Assembly (NCBI GenBank): GCA_020723805.1
Contig: DYID01000003.1
Coordinates: 62,001 to 126,000, forward strand
Source: Anaerolinea sp.
GTDB lineage: Bacteria > Chloroflexota > Anaerolineae > Anaerolineales > Villigracilaceae
Direction of reading: 5' to 3'
Length of the DNA: 64,000 bases
Below, one piece after another: positions 32,628 to 40,087 of the stretch (within the stretch, counting starts at the first letter, position 1; each line of letters begins with the position of its first letter). The translations under genes and the position numbers were made by a program. The notes beneath the pieces are model-generated. The model saw only the letters and a list, made by a program, of their open reading frames with translations. It had not been told where the DNA came from and did no database searches.

Positions 32628-32656
32628 ATTATACCTGCATAATTTGCCAACTCCAA
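32628..32656 (-). promoter_or_regulatory. Promoter of the DUF4338-nurA-herA cluster
   Basis: On the minus strand, TTGGAG (32656-32651), a 17-base spacer and a perfect TATAAT (32633-32628) lie 16 bases before the DUF4338 ATG. The leader is very short and has only a weak Shine-Dalgarno (GTGAGA). Confidence 0.6.
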
Positions 32657-32659
32657 ACG

Positions 32660-32984
32660 TGAGAGGGAAGAGGGGAGGGAGGGGGAAGGACCTATCCCCC
32701 CCGCCCTTCCCCAAGGGGAAGTGGGCTGGTCAGTTGATGGCTGTGATGGTTTTCTGAGAGAGAGTTTTGGTAGAACATGGTTTTAGTTTCTCCCCCCTTG
32801 GGGTAGACGGGAGATGGGTTGGGTTTCCCCCTTTGTCCTTCGGACATCTTCCCCAAATGCGACAATGAAAATTTGGGATGATTATTGAGCAGTTGAATCG
32901 TCAGATTTGCCCACCGGGTGCTTCGCGAGGGGAGACTCGGCGATGGGCATTGTGTTTTTAACGAAAAAGTGGGCAATAAGATTG
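32660..32984. other. Non-coding stretch with C/T- and G/A-rich runs, probable dispersed element
   Basis: About 325 bases separate the DUF4338 promoter from the DUF4258 promoter. They hold polypurine/polypyrimidine runs (GGGAGGGAGGGGGAAGG at 32673), CCCCAAGGGGAAG (32710-32722) and CCCCTTGGGG (32797-32806), plus CCTTCGGAC (32838). Read on the minus strand, the conceptual peptide SPLPLGEGRGG resembles translations of intergenic repeats. I see no gene. It marks the right border of the AT-rich block. Confidence 0.45.
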
Positions 32985-32993
32985 TGCTATACT
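32985..32993 (+). promoter_or_regulatory. Extended -10 of the DUF4258/DUF2283 operon
   Basis: TGCTATACT, identical to the ftsK -10 region, lies ten bases before ATG 33004. The mRNA would be nearly leaderless, which fits the absence of a Shine-Dalgarno. Confidence 0.5.
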
Positions 32994-33003
32994 TTGAGCA
33001 GAC

Positions 33004-33282
33004 ATGCCCGACATCGAACCAATCCACAAGTTTGTTTTCACCGACCACGCGTTGAAAGAAATGGCGCGGCGCGAAATCACTCAGGAAGATGTAAGAGCAG
33101 TTTTAGCAAAGCCTGAGCAAATGGAAATGGTTCGAGACGGGCGGGCAGTTTACCAATCAAGAATTGGCATGGGCGAACCGCCGAAAACATACTTGCTGCG
33201 CGTCTTTGTAGATATTGAACCTGTCCCGCCATTCGTGGTTACTGTTTATCGAACGAGCAAGATCGAAAAGTACTGGAGATAA
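33004..33282 (+). CDS. DUF4258 protein, likely RelE/BrnT-fold toxin
   Basis: A 92-residue protein with FTDHALKEMARREITQEDVRAVL at the N-terminus and VVTVYRTSKIEKYW at the end, the DUF4258 pattern. The family resembles small RelE/BrnT-like toxins; catalytic residues are not established. It sits three bases before a DUF2283 gene. This gene pair is common near toxin-antitoxin loci, so I infer toxin plus partner. Codon use is AT-richer than in housekeeping neighbours. Confidence 0.8.
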   Translation: MPDIEPIHKFVFTDHALKEMARREITQEDVRAVLAKPEQMEMVRDGRAVYQSRIGMGEPPKTYLLRVFVDIEPVPPFVVTVYRTSKIEKYWR

Positions 33283-33285
33283 GCC

Positions 33286-33492
33286 ATGAAAGTCATTTAT
33301 GATCGCGAAACTGACACCCTGACGGTTATCTTTGCCGAAACTCCCGTCGCCGAAAGCGATGAGGACAAACCAGGTGTGATTCTGGATTATGACGAGAAAG
33401 GCAATCTTGTCTCGCTTGAAATTTTGGATGCTTCACGGAGAGTGAGCGTGCCGAGCAAAATCGAATATCAAGTCTCGCCTGTGGCGGGATAG
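33286..33492 (+). CDS. DUF2283 protein, likely antitoxin partner
   Basis: A 68-residue protein with the DUF2283 layout: MKVIYDRETDTLTVIF, then DEDKPGVILDYDEKGNLVSLEILDAS. It is acidic. It lies directly behind the DUF4258 gene and ahead of a terminator, so the two form a closed operon. An antitoxin role is inferred from context; DNA binding is not evident in the sequence. Confidence 0.8.
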   Translation: MKVIYDRETDTLTVIFAETPVAESDEDKPGVILDYDEKGNLVSLEILDASRRVSVPSKIEYQVSPVAG

Positions 33493-33501
33493 ATGAAAAC
33501 G

Positions 33502-33532
33502 AACTCCGAGGAGAACTCGGAGTTTTTGTTTT
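33502..33532 (+). terminator. Terminator of the DUF4258/DUF2283 operon
   Basis: AACTCCGAG (33502-33510) pairs with CTCGGAGTT (33516-33524) over a GAGAA loop, followed by TTTGTTTTG. Confidence 0.88.
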
Positions 33533-33557
33533 GCAGCAACTTGTCTTTTAGCCGCGG

Positions 33558-33776
33558 CTACCCTTCCCTGGGCGCGCGCATTTCGTCCAGCCGCTGGCGC
33601 AGTTCGATCTTGCGTTCGTCCGCGGCGTGACGGATTTCCTCAAAAAATTTCTGTCCGCGCTCGCGGAGTTGAGACCGCAGTTCCTCGCCCGGTTCGGGTG
33701 CCAGCAGAAGAGCAAGCACCGCCCCAACCAGCCCGCCGACGAGGATTCCAATCAAAAAGCCAAACATTCTTCTCAT
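33558..33776 (-). CDS. Small YtxH-domain membrane protein
   Basis: A 72-residue protein. A Gly-rich transmembrane helix (FLIGILVGGLVGAVLALLLAP, 7-27) is followed by the APEPGEELRSQLRERG motif and a charged amphipathic helix, the YtxH pattern. AAAGGAG precedes ATG. Such proteins are membrane-anchored coiled-coil factors often linked to general stress. It is monocistronic on the minus strand. Confidence 0.88.
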   Translation of the reverse strand: MRRMFGFLIGILVGGLVGAVLALLLAPEPGEELRSQLRERGQKFFEEIRHAADERKIELRQRLDEMRAPREG

Positions 33777-33991
33777 GATGATTCTCCTTTGTTCCTTCGC
33801 TGCAAAGTCTTCCCCAATAGAATGTGATTGAAATTATTATAGATGAAATTCGGGTTTTGTGGAATAATCAGAGCGCCGGGTGTATCTGTTTCGGAACGCC
33901 ACGGCATCACTCTCAAGGCTGTTCAAGGCGCGGCAATCAGGGGACGACCGCAACCATACAACGGCTCCTACCATCATGATTGGAGGATACC

Positions 33992-34879
33992 ATGTCCACA
34001 CCTGCTCCTGTTTCCACCGGCGCGCTTCCTGCGGCGCGCAAAAAAATCACCACGCTCACCTTCCGTCAAAAGAAGGAACGCGGCGAGCTCATCACCATGC
34101 TCACCGCCTACGACTACCCCACCGCGCTGGCGATGGATAAAGCCGGGGTTGATTCCATCCTCGTAGGCGATTCGCTGGGGATGGTCGTGCTCGGCTACGA
34201 AAACACGCTTCCCGTGACGATGGAGGAAATGCTCCATCACTGCCGGGCGGTGTCGCGCGGCGCAAAGACCGCCCTGCTCATCGGCGATATGCCGTTCATG
34301 TCCTATCAGGTCTCTGTCGAACAGGCGGTTCGCAATGCAGGCCGCTTCCTGCAAGAGGGCGGCATGGACGCGGTCAAACTCGAGGGCGGACGTGAGCGCG
34401 CCGACGCCATCCGCACCATCACCAGCGCAGGCATCCCCGTGATGGGACACATCGGTCTGACCCCGCAATCCATCCATCAACTGGGCGGCTTCCGTGCGCA
34501 GGGCAAGACCGCTGCCGCCGCAAAACGTCTCGTGGAAGATGCCCTGCTCCTCGAGGAGGCGGGCTGTTTCGGCATCGTACTCGAGTCAGTCCCCGCGCGG
34601 CTGGCGGAACTTATCTCGAAACGGCTGAGCATTCCCACCATCGGCATCGGCGCAGGGAACGGCTGTGACGGTCAGGTGCTGGTCACACACGACCTGCTCG
34701 GTTTGTTCGACCGCTTCACGCCGAAGTTCGTCAAAAAATATGCCAACTTCCACGCCGAAATGCAGAGGGCATTTGCCGATTACATCGAAGACGTGGAGAC
34801 CCGCCGCTTCCCCGCCCCCGAACACACCGTCGAGATGGATGACCGCGAATGGGAAGGGCTATTGAAAGAACTGGGCTGA
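33992..34879 (+). CDS. panB: 3-methyl-2-oxobutanoate hydroxymethyltransferase
   Basis: A 295-residue TIM-barrel enzyme. Signatures are LTAYDYPTALAMDKAGVDSILVGDSLGMV (Mg2+-binding Asp), MPFMSYQ, KLEGG, MGHIGLTPQ and the catalytic Glu in FGIVLESVP. It makes ketopantoate from 2-oxoisovalerate and methylene-THF for pantothenate/CoA synthesis. ATG 33992 is preceded by GGAGG. panE begins 11 bases after its stop. Confidence 0.96.
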   Translation: MSTPAPVSTGALPAARKKITTLTFRQKKERGELITMLTAYDYPTALAMDKAGVDSILVGDSLGMVVLGYENTLPVTMEEMLHHCRAVSRGAKTALLIGDMPFMSYQVSVEQAVRNAGRFLQEGGMDAVKLEGGRERADAIRTITSAGIPVMGHIGLTPQSIHQLGGFRAQGKTAAAAKRLVEDALLLEEAGCFGIVLESVPARLAELISKRLSIPTIGIGAGNGCDGQVLVTHDLLGLFDRFTPKFVKKYANFHAEMQRAFADYIEDVETRRFPAPEHTVEMDDREWEGLLKELG

Positions 34880-34890
34880 AGCGAAATCGC

Positions 34891-35841
34891 ATGAACATTC
34901 TTATCGTCGGCACCGGCGCGCTTGCCTGTCTCTTCGCCGCGCGGCTGGCGCAGGCAAAACACGCGGTCACCATGCTGGGCACCTGGCAGGAGGGCATCGA
35001 AGCGCTCAATCGGGAGGGCGTGCGGCTGGTTGACGCACAAAACCGTGAATGGCGTTTCCCCGTCCGCGCCACAAGCGATCCGCGCGAGTGCGGACGGGTG
35101 AAACATGCCATCGTGTTGGTCAAAGCCTGGCAGACGGAACGCGCCGCACGTCAACTGCGGGATTGTCTGGCGGACGACGGCATTGCCCTGACTCTCCAAA
35201 ACGGACTCGGCAACCGCGAAACGCTCATACGGGACCTGGGAACGGGGCGCGTCGCCCTGGGCAGTACCACCACCGGAGCCACGCTGCTCGGAGCGGGGCT
35301 GGTCAAGGCTGGGGGGGAAGGAGTCGTTTCGTTGGAACAGAACCCGGCTCTCGGTCCGCTTGTGGAGGCGTTGCAATCAGCCGGCTTCGGCGTGCAGACG
35401 GTGGAGAATCCCGAATCGCTGATTTGGGGCAAACTGGTCATCAACGCGGCGATCAATCCGCTGACGGCTCTTCTGCGCGTGAAGAACGGCGAACTGTTGA
35501 CCAATCCGTTTGCGCGCGAAGTGATGTGGGCGCTGGCGCGTGAAGCCGCCGAAGCTGCCCGCGCTGAAAACATTGTTCTGCCGTTCAATGACCCGCTGGC
35601 AAAAGTGGAGGAGGTGGCGCAAAGGACTGCCGCAAACACTTCGTCCATGTTGCAGGATGTGCTGCGCGGCACGCCGACGGAAATTGACGCGATTTGCGGC
35701 GCAGTGGTGCGAACGGCGGAAAAACACCGCCTCGGGGCGCCGGTCAATTGGACGTGCTGGCAGTTGGTGAGGGCGCTCCAGCCTGCGCGCCCCCAAGACA
35801 AACAAACTCCCCTTCAACCCTCCGCACACATGGTAAGATAA
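34891..35841 (+). CDS. panE: 2-dehydropantoate 2-reductase (ketopantoate reductase)
   Basis: A 316-residue protein with an N-terminal Rossmann domain (MNILIVGTGALACLFAARLAQ; the third Gly of GxGAxG is Ala) and the C-terminal helical domain. ESLIWGKLVINAAINPLTALL and the TSSMLQDVLRGTPTEIDAICG block carry substrate and catalytic residues. It reduces ketopantoate to pantoate with NADPH, the step after PanB, with which it forms an operon. ATG 34891 matches the family N-terminus. The C-terminal ~25 residues after LVRALQPARP are variable. Confidence 0.94.
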   Translation: MNILIVGTGALACLFAARLAQAKHAVTMLGTWQEGIEALNREGVRLVDAQNREWRFPVRATSDPRECGRVKHAIVLVKAWQTERAARQLRDCLADDGIALTLQNGLGNRETLIRDLGTGRVALGSTTTGATLLGAGLVKAGGEGVVSLEQNPALGPLVEALQSAGFGVQTVENPESLIWGKLVINAAINPLTALLRVKNGELLTNPFAREVMWALAREAAEAARAENIVLPFNDPLAKVEEVAQRTAANTSSMLQDVLRGTPTEIDAICGAVVRTAEKHRLGAPVNWTCWQLVRALQPARPQDKQTPLQPSAHMVR

Positions 35842-35872
35842 AGCCCAAATACCTTATGGCTTGGAGGCGTTC

Positions 35873-36763
35873 ATGCGCAAATGGCTCATCCTTTGGGCGC
35901 TGATGGTCTTGCTCTTCCCTCTTCCTGCACAAGCGCAGGAAAGCGGAGTTGTAAAACTGGATACTTTGAGCGTCATGCTCTGGGCGGAATATGACCAGCC
36001 GAGTATGCTGGTGATTTATAACTTCACGGTTACGGAAGATACAGCCGTGCCTGGAAGCGTGAATCTGCGCTTCCCTGCCGATGCAAATATTACGGCAGTG
36101 GCATACGAAAGCGGGGGCGAGTTACTGCTGGCGCAATATCAGCCGCTCCCCAGTGAAGACGAGCAATGGCAGGCAATTCAGATTTTCGTCACCGAGCGCA
36201 CCACCTATCACATCGAGTATTACCAGCCTCTCAAGCGCAGCGGCGAGGCGAGGTCGTTTACCTATCAGTGGACGGGCGATTATGCCGTCAATGAGTTCAA
36301 TATCGAGGTTCAGGTGCCGGGCGACAGCAAAGGCGCGAAGACGGAGCCGGTCATTCCGCTGATGCAAAGCGGGGCATCCCTCACCGGCGGGGCGCGGCTA
36401 AATGCCCTCGATCAGGGAGAGACGTATCAACTGCAACTGGAATACTCCCGCTCAAGCGAAGCACTTGTGGCGACGCCCGTTTCAGCACAAGTCGAGCCGC
36501 TCAACCCGGTGGATGAAAACACGGACGGACGTGCAACACTGGAGAAGTTACCGTTGGTACTCGGCGGGTTTGGTATTGCGCTCATCGTGGCGGCGCTGGT
36601 CTATTTCTTCCGAGGTCAATCCGCTTCGGCGCGTTCTGCCAAGCCGCGCAAACGTTCGCACAGGCAAGAGGAGGCAAGTGTGCCAAGTTACTGCCCCGAA
36701 TGCGGCACGCGCTCACAGCCGGGTGACCGCTTCTGCCGCGTGTGCGGGAGCAAGTTGAGATGA
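35873..36763 (+). CDS. Exported, membrane-anchored protein with cytoplasmic zinc ribbon
   Basis: A 296-residue protein with a signal peptide (MRKWLILWALMVLLFPLPAQAQE) and a beta-rich extracytoplasmic domain (about 25-215). One transmembrane helix follows (LVLGGFGIALIVAALVYFF), then a basic linker and a C-terminal zinc ribbon (CPECG...CRVCG). ATG 35873 follows GGAGG. I infer an outward-facing domain and a cytosolic Zn finger. The family is not recognised; similar layouts are frequent in Chloroflexota. It is followed by a strong terminator. Confidence 0.75.
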   Translation: MRKWLILWALMVLLFPLPAQAQESGVVKLDTLSVMLWAEYDQPSMLVIYNFTVTEDTAVPGSVNLRFPADANITAVAYESGGELLLAQYQPLPSEDEQWQAIQIFVTERTTYHIEYYQPLKRSGEARSFTYQWTGDYAVNEFNIEVQVPGDSKGAKTEPVIPLMQSGASLTGGARLNALDQGETYQLQLEYSRSSEALVATPVSAQVEPLNPVDENTDGRATLEKLPLVLGGFGIALIVAALVYFFRGQSASARSAKPRKRSHRQEEASVPSYCPECGTRSQPGDRFCRVCGSKLR

Positions 36764-36841
36764 AATGGATTCCGCTCCCCCTTGCGTAAAAGAAGACACT
36801 CTTCAGCGTCGGACCTTGCGCTGTAACACCAACGAACATTC

Positions 36842-36881
36842 AAAAAAGATGACGGGCGCACCAGCACCCGTCATCTTTTTT
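36842..36881. terminator. Bidirectional terminator
   Basis: AAAAAAGATGACGGG (36842-36856) pairs perfectly with CCCGTCATCTTTTTT (36867-36881) across a 10-base loop. The A- and T-runs make it functional for both convergent genes. Confidence 0.92.
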
Positions 36882-36906
36882 CTTCCCCCATGTTGAGGGG
36901 TTGTTT

Positions 36907-39009
36907 TTACGGACGCTTGTAAGCCGAGACATCACCGCCGAGATCGGCAATCGAGTCGATCAGAATCTGGGCGATGAATTTACCGTTGTGCACGAAGGCA
37001 CCCGGATCCTTCTGATAGTACTGGTAGTTGAAGGCGGCTTTGAGCAAGCGAGGTGTCCAAGCGGCAAAGCCCTTGCCATCCGCGCCGAAGAAGTACGGGT
37101 AGGCAGCAGCGTTGTAGGTGATGGGCGTGCCTTTGCTGTCGGCGTACGCCTGAATTTGGGCATACAACGCTTCAGCCAGGGCGTCCAGTTCAGCCTTCAC
37201 GCCTTCGGTGACGTCGCCGTCGCCGTCATAGTCGTGATCGCCGATGCGGTAGGTCTCGACCTCGGTGCTGTTGCCGTGACAACCGGCGCAAGCCTCGACC
37301 TTGGGCTCGAGCGCGTGGACGTTGTGGCAGTCCTGGCACTTGTTCAGAGGATGAGCAGTGAAAGCGCCCACGTATTCCTTGCCGTCGTACATGTAGGCGC
37401 CCTGTACTTCAGAGCCAAACAAGGTGGCGCCGGCGGCGAAGTAGTGGATGTTGCTGAAGCCCAGGCGTTTGCCCTCAGCGGGACCAGAGTCATCATTGGC
37501 GGCGCCGGAGGCGCGAATGGCGCCATCCACCGTGACCTTGGAGGAGCGACCCTGGTGGCACAGCAGACACAGGTTGCCGTCATCGGCTACGAATTTGCCT
37601 TCCGCATCCTTGCCGCCAAAGCTCACTTCGGCACCGGAGGGGAATTTCACCGACGCAACCGCATAGCGTTCGGGCCAGGCTTCCTCGTTGTGACAGGTGG
37701 TGCACATGAAGCCGTTGGAAGGTTCGCCTGCGATGTTGAGACCGTTCTTCACGAAGAACGGAACGCCCTCAGCCGTGTGGCACTTGGTGCAGCCGGCGGG
37801 AACTTCACCTTCGGCATCCCAGTGGCGGAAGGGCTCGGTGTTGCCGGCAAAGTGACCGGGATCGTTGCGCGTCAGAGCACTGACATCACCACCGAGGTCT
37901 TCGATGGAGTCAATCAGCAGTTGGATGACGTACTTGCCGCCGTGGGCGAACTTGCCCGGGTCTTTCTGAGCGAGTTGATAGTTATAGGCGGCTTTGAGCA
38001 GGCGCGGGGTCCAGTTGGGATACGCCTTGTCGTCTGCGCCGAACCAGTAGGGGTAGGCAGCCGGGTTATATTTGATTTCGGCGCCGGCGGTGTTGACGGC
38101 ATACTTTTGAATTTCAGCCAGCAGCAGGTCCTGCAAGCCCTGGAGTTCGTAGTAGATGCCTTCTTCCGTGTCGCCATCGCCGTCGTAATCCGAGGCGGAG
38201 GAGACCATGCGGATGTTCTTCAGGTCATCCACGCTGGCAACACCCTCGTGGCAGAAAGCGCACTGGTCAATTTTGACCTGCAGGGTATGCGGGTCGTGAC
38301 AGCCGGTGCAGGAATCGTAGCCTTCCACGTGGCGGAATTTGCCGTCGTAGGTCTTGCCGTCGTATTGATAGCCGCCCTGAACGACGCCGCCATAGAGCGT
38401 GGCGGCAGCCGGGTAGTAATGCACGTTGCGGAAGCCGAAGGGGCGGTCATTGACGGGGGCGGGCACGGCATCGGGGGCGTCCACGGCGTTATAGTCCGCG
38501 ATTGCCTTATCCACGCTCACCTTGGATTCGCGTCCCTGGTGGCATTCCATACAGCGGCTGTCGTCGCCGGCAGAAATGGTCACGCCGGAGGGGAAGGTCA
38601 CTTCGGTCTTGGTCAGGGTGACGGGGTTATGGCACGCCACGCACTGAATGCCAAAGACCTCTTTGGCAGGCACAGCCAGGTCAACCTTTCCCGCTTCGGA
38701 ACCGTCTGCGCCCAGGAAATCCTGATAGCCTTGGGTGCTGTGGCACTTGGCACAGGCAGTGGGTACTTCGGCCGGATCTTCTTCATCCCAATGGCGGAAC
38801 GCTTCGGTATCGCTGGCATTATGTGCAGAACCCTCCCACGCGGCGAGGTAGGGTACTTCCACCTCAGGCTGGGCAACGACCTCTTCCGTCGGGGCAGGAG
38901 CGGGAGGTTCCGTGGGAGGAACTGGGGCTTCGGTGGGTTCAGCGCCGCAAGCGGTAATGAGGACAGCCGCCAAAAGCAGAGAACCAAGAAGCATTAAAGT
39001 CTTTTTCAT
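36907..39009 (-). CDS. Decahaem c-type cytochrome lipoprotein built of two five-haem halves
   Basis: A 700-residue protein with lipobox (LITAC) and a Pro/Glu/Thr linker to about residue 50. Ten CXXCH sites fall in two sets of five: CAKCH, CVACH, CMECH, CTGCH, CAFCH, then CTKCH, CTTCH, CLLCH, CQDCH, CAGCH. The halves repeat the same motifs in order: FRHWD, FPSGxxxS, CHQGR(E/S)SKV, GFxNxHY, YDGDGD, NWTPRLLKAAYNYQ/AAWTPRLLKAAFNYQ, and LLIDSIEDLGGDVSAL/LIDSIADLGGDVSA. The gene therefore arose by internal duplication. Extracytoplasmic electron transfer is likely; electron donor and acceptor are unknown. AAAGGAG precedes ATG. Confidence 0.92.
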   Translation of the reverse strand: MKKTLMLLGSLLLAAVLITACGAEPTEAPVPPTEPPAPAPTEEVVAQPEVEVPYLAAWEGSAHNASDTEAFRHWDEEDPAEVPTACAKCHSTQGYQDFLGADGSEAGKVDLAVPAKEVFGIQCVACHNPVTLTKTEVTFPSGVTISAGDDSRCMECHQGRESKVSVDKAIADYNAVDAPDAVPAPVNDRPFGFRNVHYYPAAATLYGGVVQGGYQYDGKTYDGKFRHVEGYDSCTGCHDPHTLQVKIDQCAFCHEGVASVDDLKNIRMVSSASDYDGDGDTEEGIYYELQGLQDLLLAEIQKYAVNTAGAEIKYNPAAYPYWFGADDKAYPNWTPRLLKAAYNYQLAQKDPGKFAHGGKYVIQLLIDSIEDLGGDVSALTRNDPGHFAGNTEPFRHWDAEGEVPAGCTKCHTAEGVPFFVKNGLNIAGEPSNGFMCTTCHNEEAWPERYAVASVKFPSGAEVSFGGKDAEGKFVADDGNLCLLCHQGRSSKVTVDGAIRASGAANDDSGPAEGKRLGFSNIHYFAAGATLFGSEVQGAYMYDGKEYVGAFTAHPLNKCQDCHNVHALEPKVEACAGCHGNSTEVETYRIGDHDYDGDGDVTEGVKAELDALAEALYAQIQAYADSKGTPITYNAAAYPYFFGADGKGFAAWTPRLLKAAFNYQYYQKDPGAFVHNGKFIAQILIDSIADLGGDVSAYKRP

Positions 39010-39299
39010 CGAATTGCATTTCTCCTTTCAGTGGGTTTGGTGAAGTGGGATGGTATTGAATCGAATTAGTTTGCACCTCCTTATGAGAATGACGATTAGT
39101 TGTTTTAATCTAAAACTCATTTTAATATAAGATGTTTTTACATATAAGAATAGATGTCATTTGGCAAATAGATGAAAGTAATAGATTTCATAAGTTAAGT
39201 AAAATTACAAAAACCATATAAAACATACAATTTCTATGTAAAAGAAGATATAGGAAGATGTGTCGCGGCGATCTCAACCAACATTCATGAACTGAGAGA
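39010..39299. other. AT-rich upstream region of the decahaem gene
   Basis: About 290 bases of strongly AT-rich sequence contain TAATATAAGATG (39123), TTACATATAAG and TAAGTTAAGTAAAATTAC. No ORF, no Rex/CRP-type palindrome and no confident promoter hexamer pair was found. Presumably it carries the decahaem promoter on the minus strand. Confidence 0.5.
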
Positions 39300-39409
39300 G
39301 TGTCTGAAAATTTGTGCCGTTATTCGACATGCGTAGGTTATATCTATGTTAAGCGGGCGGTACCAGGGGAGAACACCGCTTGCGCGCAAATCATTGGCTT
39401 TCAGACGCT

Positions 39410-39560
39410 TTCTGAAGCGGGGATTCATCCTTTACGAGCCTGTCTTCAATCCCCAAAAACGAGAAAACAAAAAACGCTGTCGTATTTACTGACAGCGATG
39501 GGGATTATGACTATGTTGGAACAAAGAAGCGAAGCGGCTTTGTTACCGTTCAATCATAGA
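39410..39560 (+). pseudogene. Possible gene remnant of unknown family
   Basis: One plus frame without an initiator reads SIPKNEKTKNAVVFTDSDGD and YDYVGTKKRSGFVTVQS before a stop near 39557. This protein-like stretch does not continue upstream (TGA at 39409). Neighbouring frames upstream look coding-like only briefly, as in a frameshifted relic. I cannot name the family. The rest of 39300-39575 holds nothing else recognisable. Confidence 0.3.
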
Positions 39561-39562
39561 AC

Positions 39563-39611
39563 AAAAAAAGCAATCGTCCCGAAGGCTTGGGTGCGTGATT
39601 GCCTTCGGGAC
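39563..39611 (-). terminator. Terminator of the hdr-hydrogenase operon
   Basis: On the minus strand, GTCCCGAAGGC (39611-39601) pairs with GCCTTCGGGAC (39586-39576), followed by GATTGCTTTTTTTG. It shares the GTCCCGAAGG stem core with two terminators near 23.5 and 25.8 kb. Confidence 0.88.
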
Positions 39612-39619
39612 TGGAGGGA

Positions 39620-40087
39620 TCAAGCCCGCGCCGCCGCCAGCTGCGCTTGTGTATATGCCAGGCGCTCGAGAATGTAACGCACAATCTGACGCATGAGGGC
39701 GTAGCCCAAGCCGCAATCTTTTTCGCACAGGGCGCGCAGGGCGTTCGCTTCAATTTTGATGGCAGTACAGGCGGTATCGGCGCGAACAAGAGCAATGGAT
39801 TTGTAGGGTTCGCTCAAAGCAGAAACACCAAACGGCTCACCGGGGTTGACTTCTCCCACCAAAAATTCCTTGCGCAATTTGGGGTCATGCTTATCCTGCG
39901 AGACGGCAAAGAGGTCAACGTGACCGCTGGTGAGCAGGTAAAGCCCATCCACAGGGGCATCGGCTTCGAGGATGTTCGCGCCAGCGTCGTAGAACTCCTC
40001 ATTGGCAATCATGGCAAGTTCGCGGAGTTGCGCTTCATCCAAACAGCAAAAGAAGGTATGTTTTTTCAGAAGTTCAGGGGAAATCAT
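39620..40087 (-). CDS. Cyclic nucleotide-binding domain protein
   Basis: A 155-residue single cNMP-binding fold. It contains FYDAGANILEADAPVDGLYLLTSGHVDLF, then PGEPFGVSALSEPYKSIALVRADTACTAIKIE, and a C-terminal helix. No helix-turn-helix follows, so it is not a CRP/FNR regulator by itself. The phosphate-binding cassette is atypical (GEPFGVSALSE). It overlaps the hydrogenase protease gene by four bases as the last gene of the hdr/mvh operon. A role as sensor or adaptor for the complex is inferred. Confidence 0.85.
   Translation of the reverse strand: MISPELLKKHTFFCCLDEAQLRELAMIANEEFYDAGANILEADAPVDGLYLLTSGHVDLFAVSQDKHDPKLRKEFLVGEVNPGEPFGVSALSEPYKSIALVRADTACTAIKIEANALRALCEKDCGLGYALMRQIVRYILERLAYTQAQLAAARA

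Noticed and set aside
36901-38997. 698-codon plus-strand frame opposite the decahaem cytochrome
   Set aside because: The minus strand has ten CXXCH motifs, a lipobox and a Shine-Dalgarno. The plus frame has no recognisable domain or ribosome binding site.
39300-39677. 125-codon ORF near the end of the hdr operon
   Set aside because: It runs through the operon terminator into the antisense of the cNMP gene. Only a short remnant in another frame looked protein-like and was listed at low confidence.
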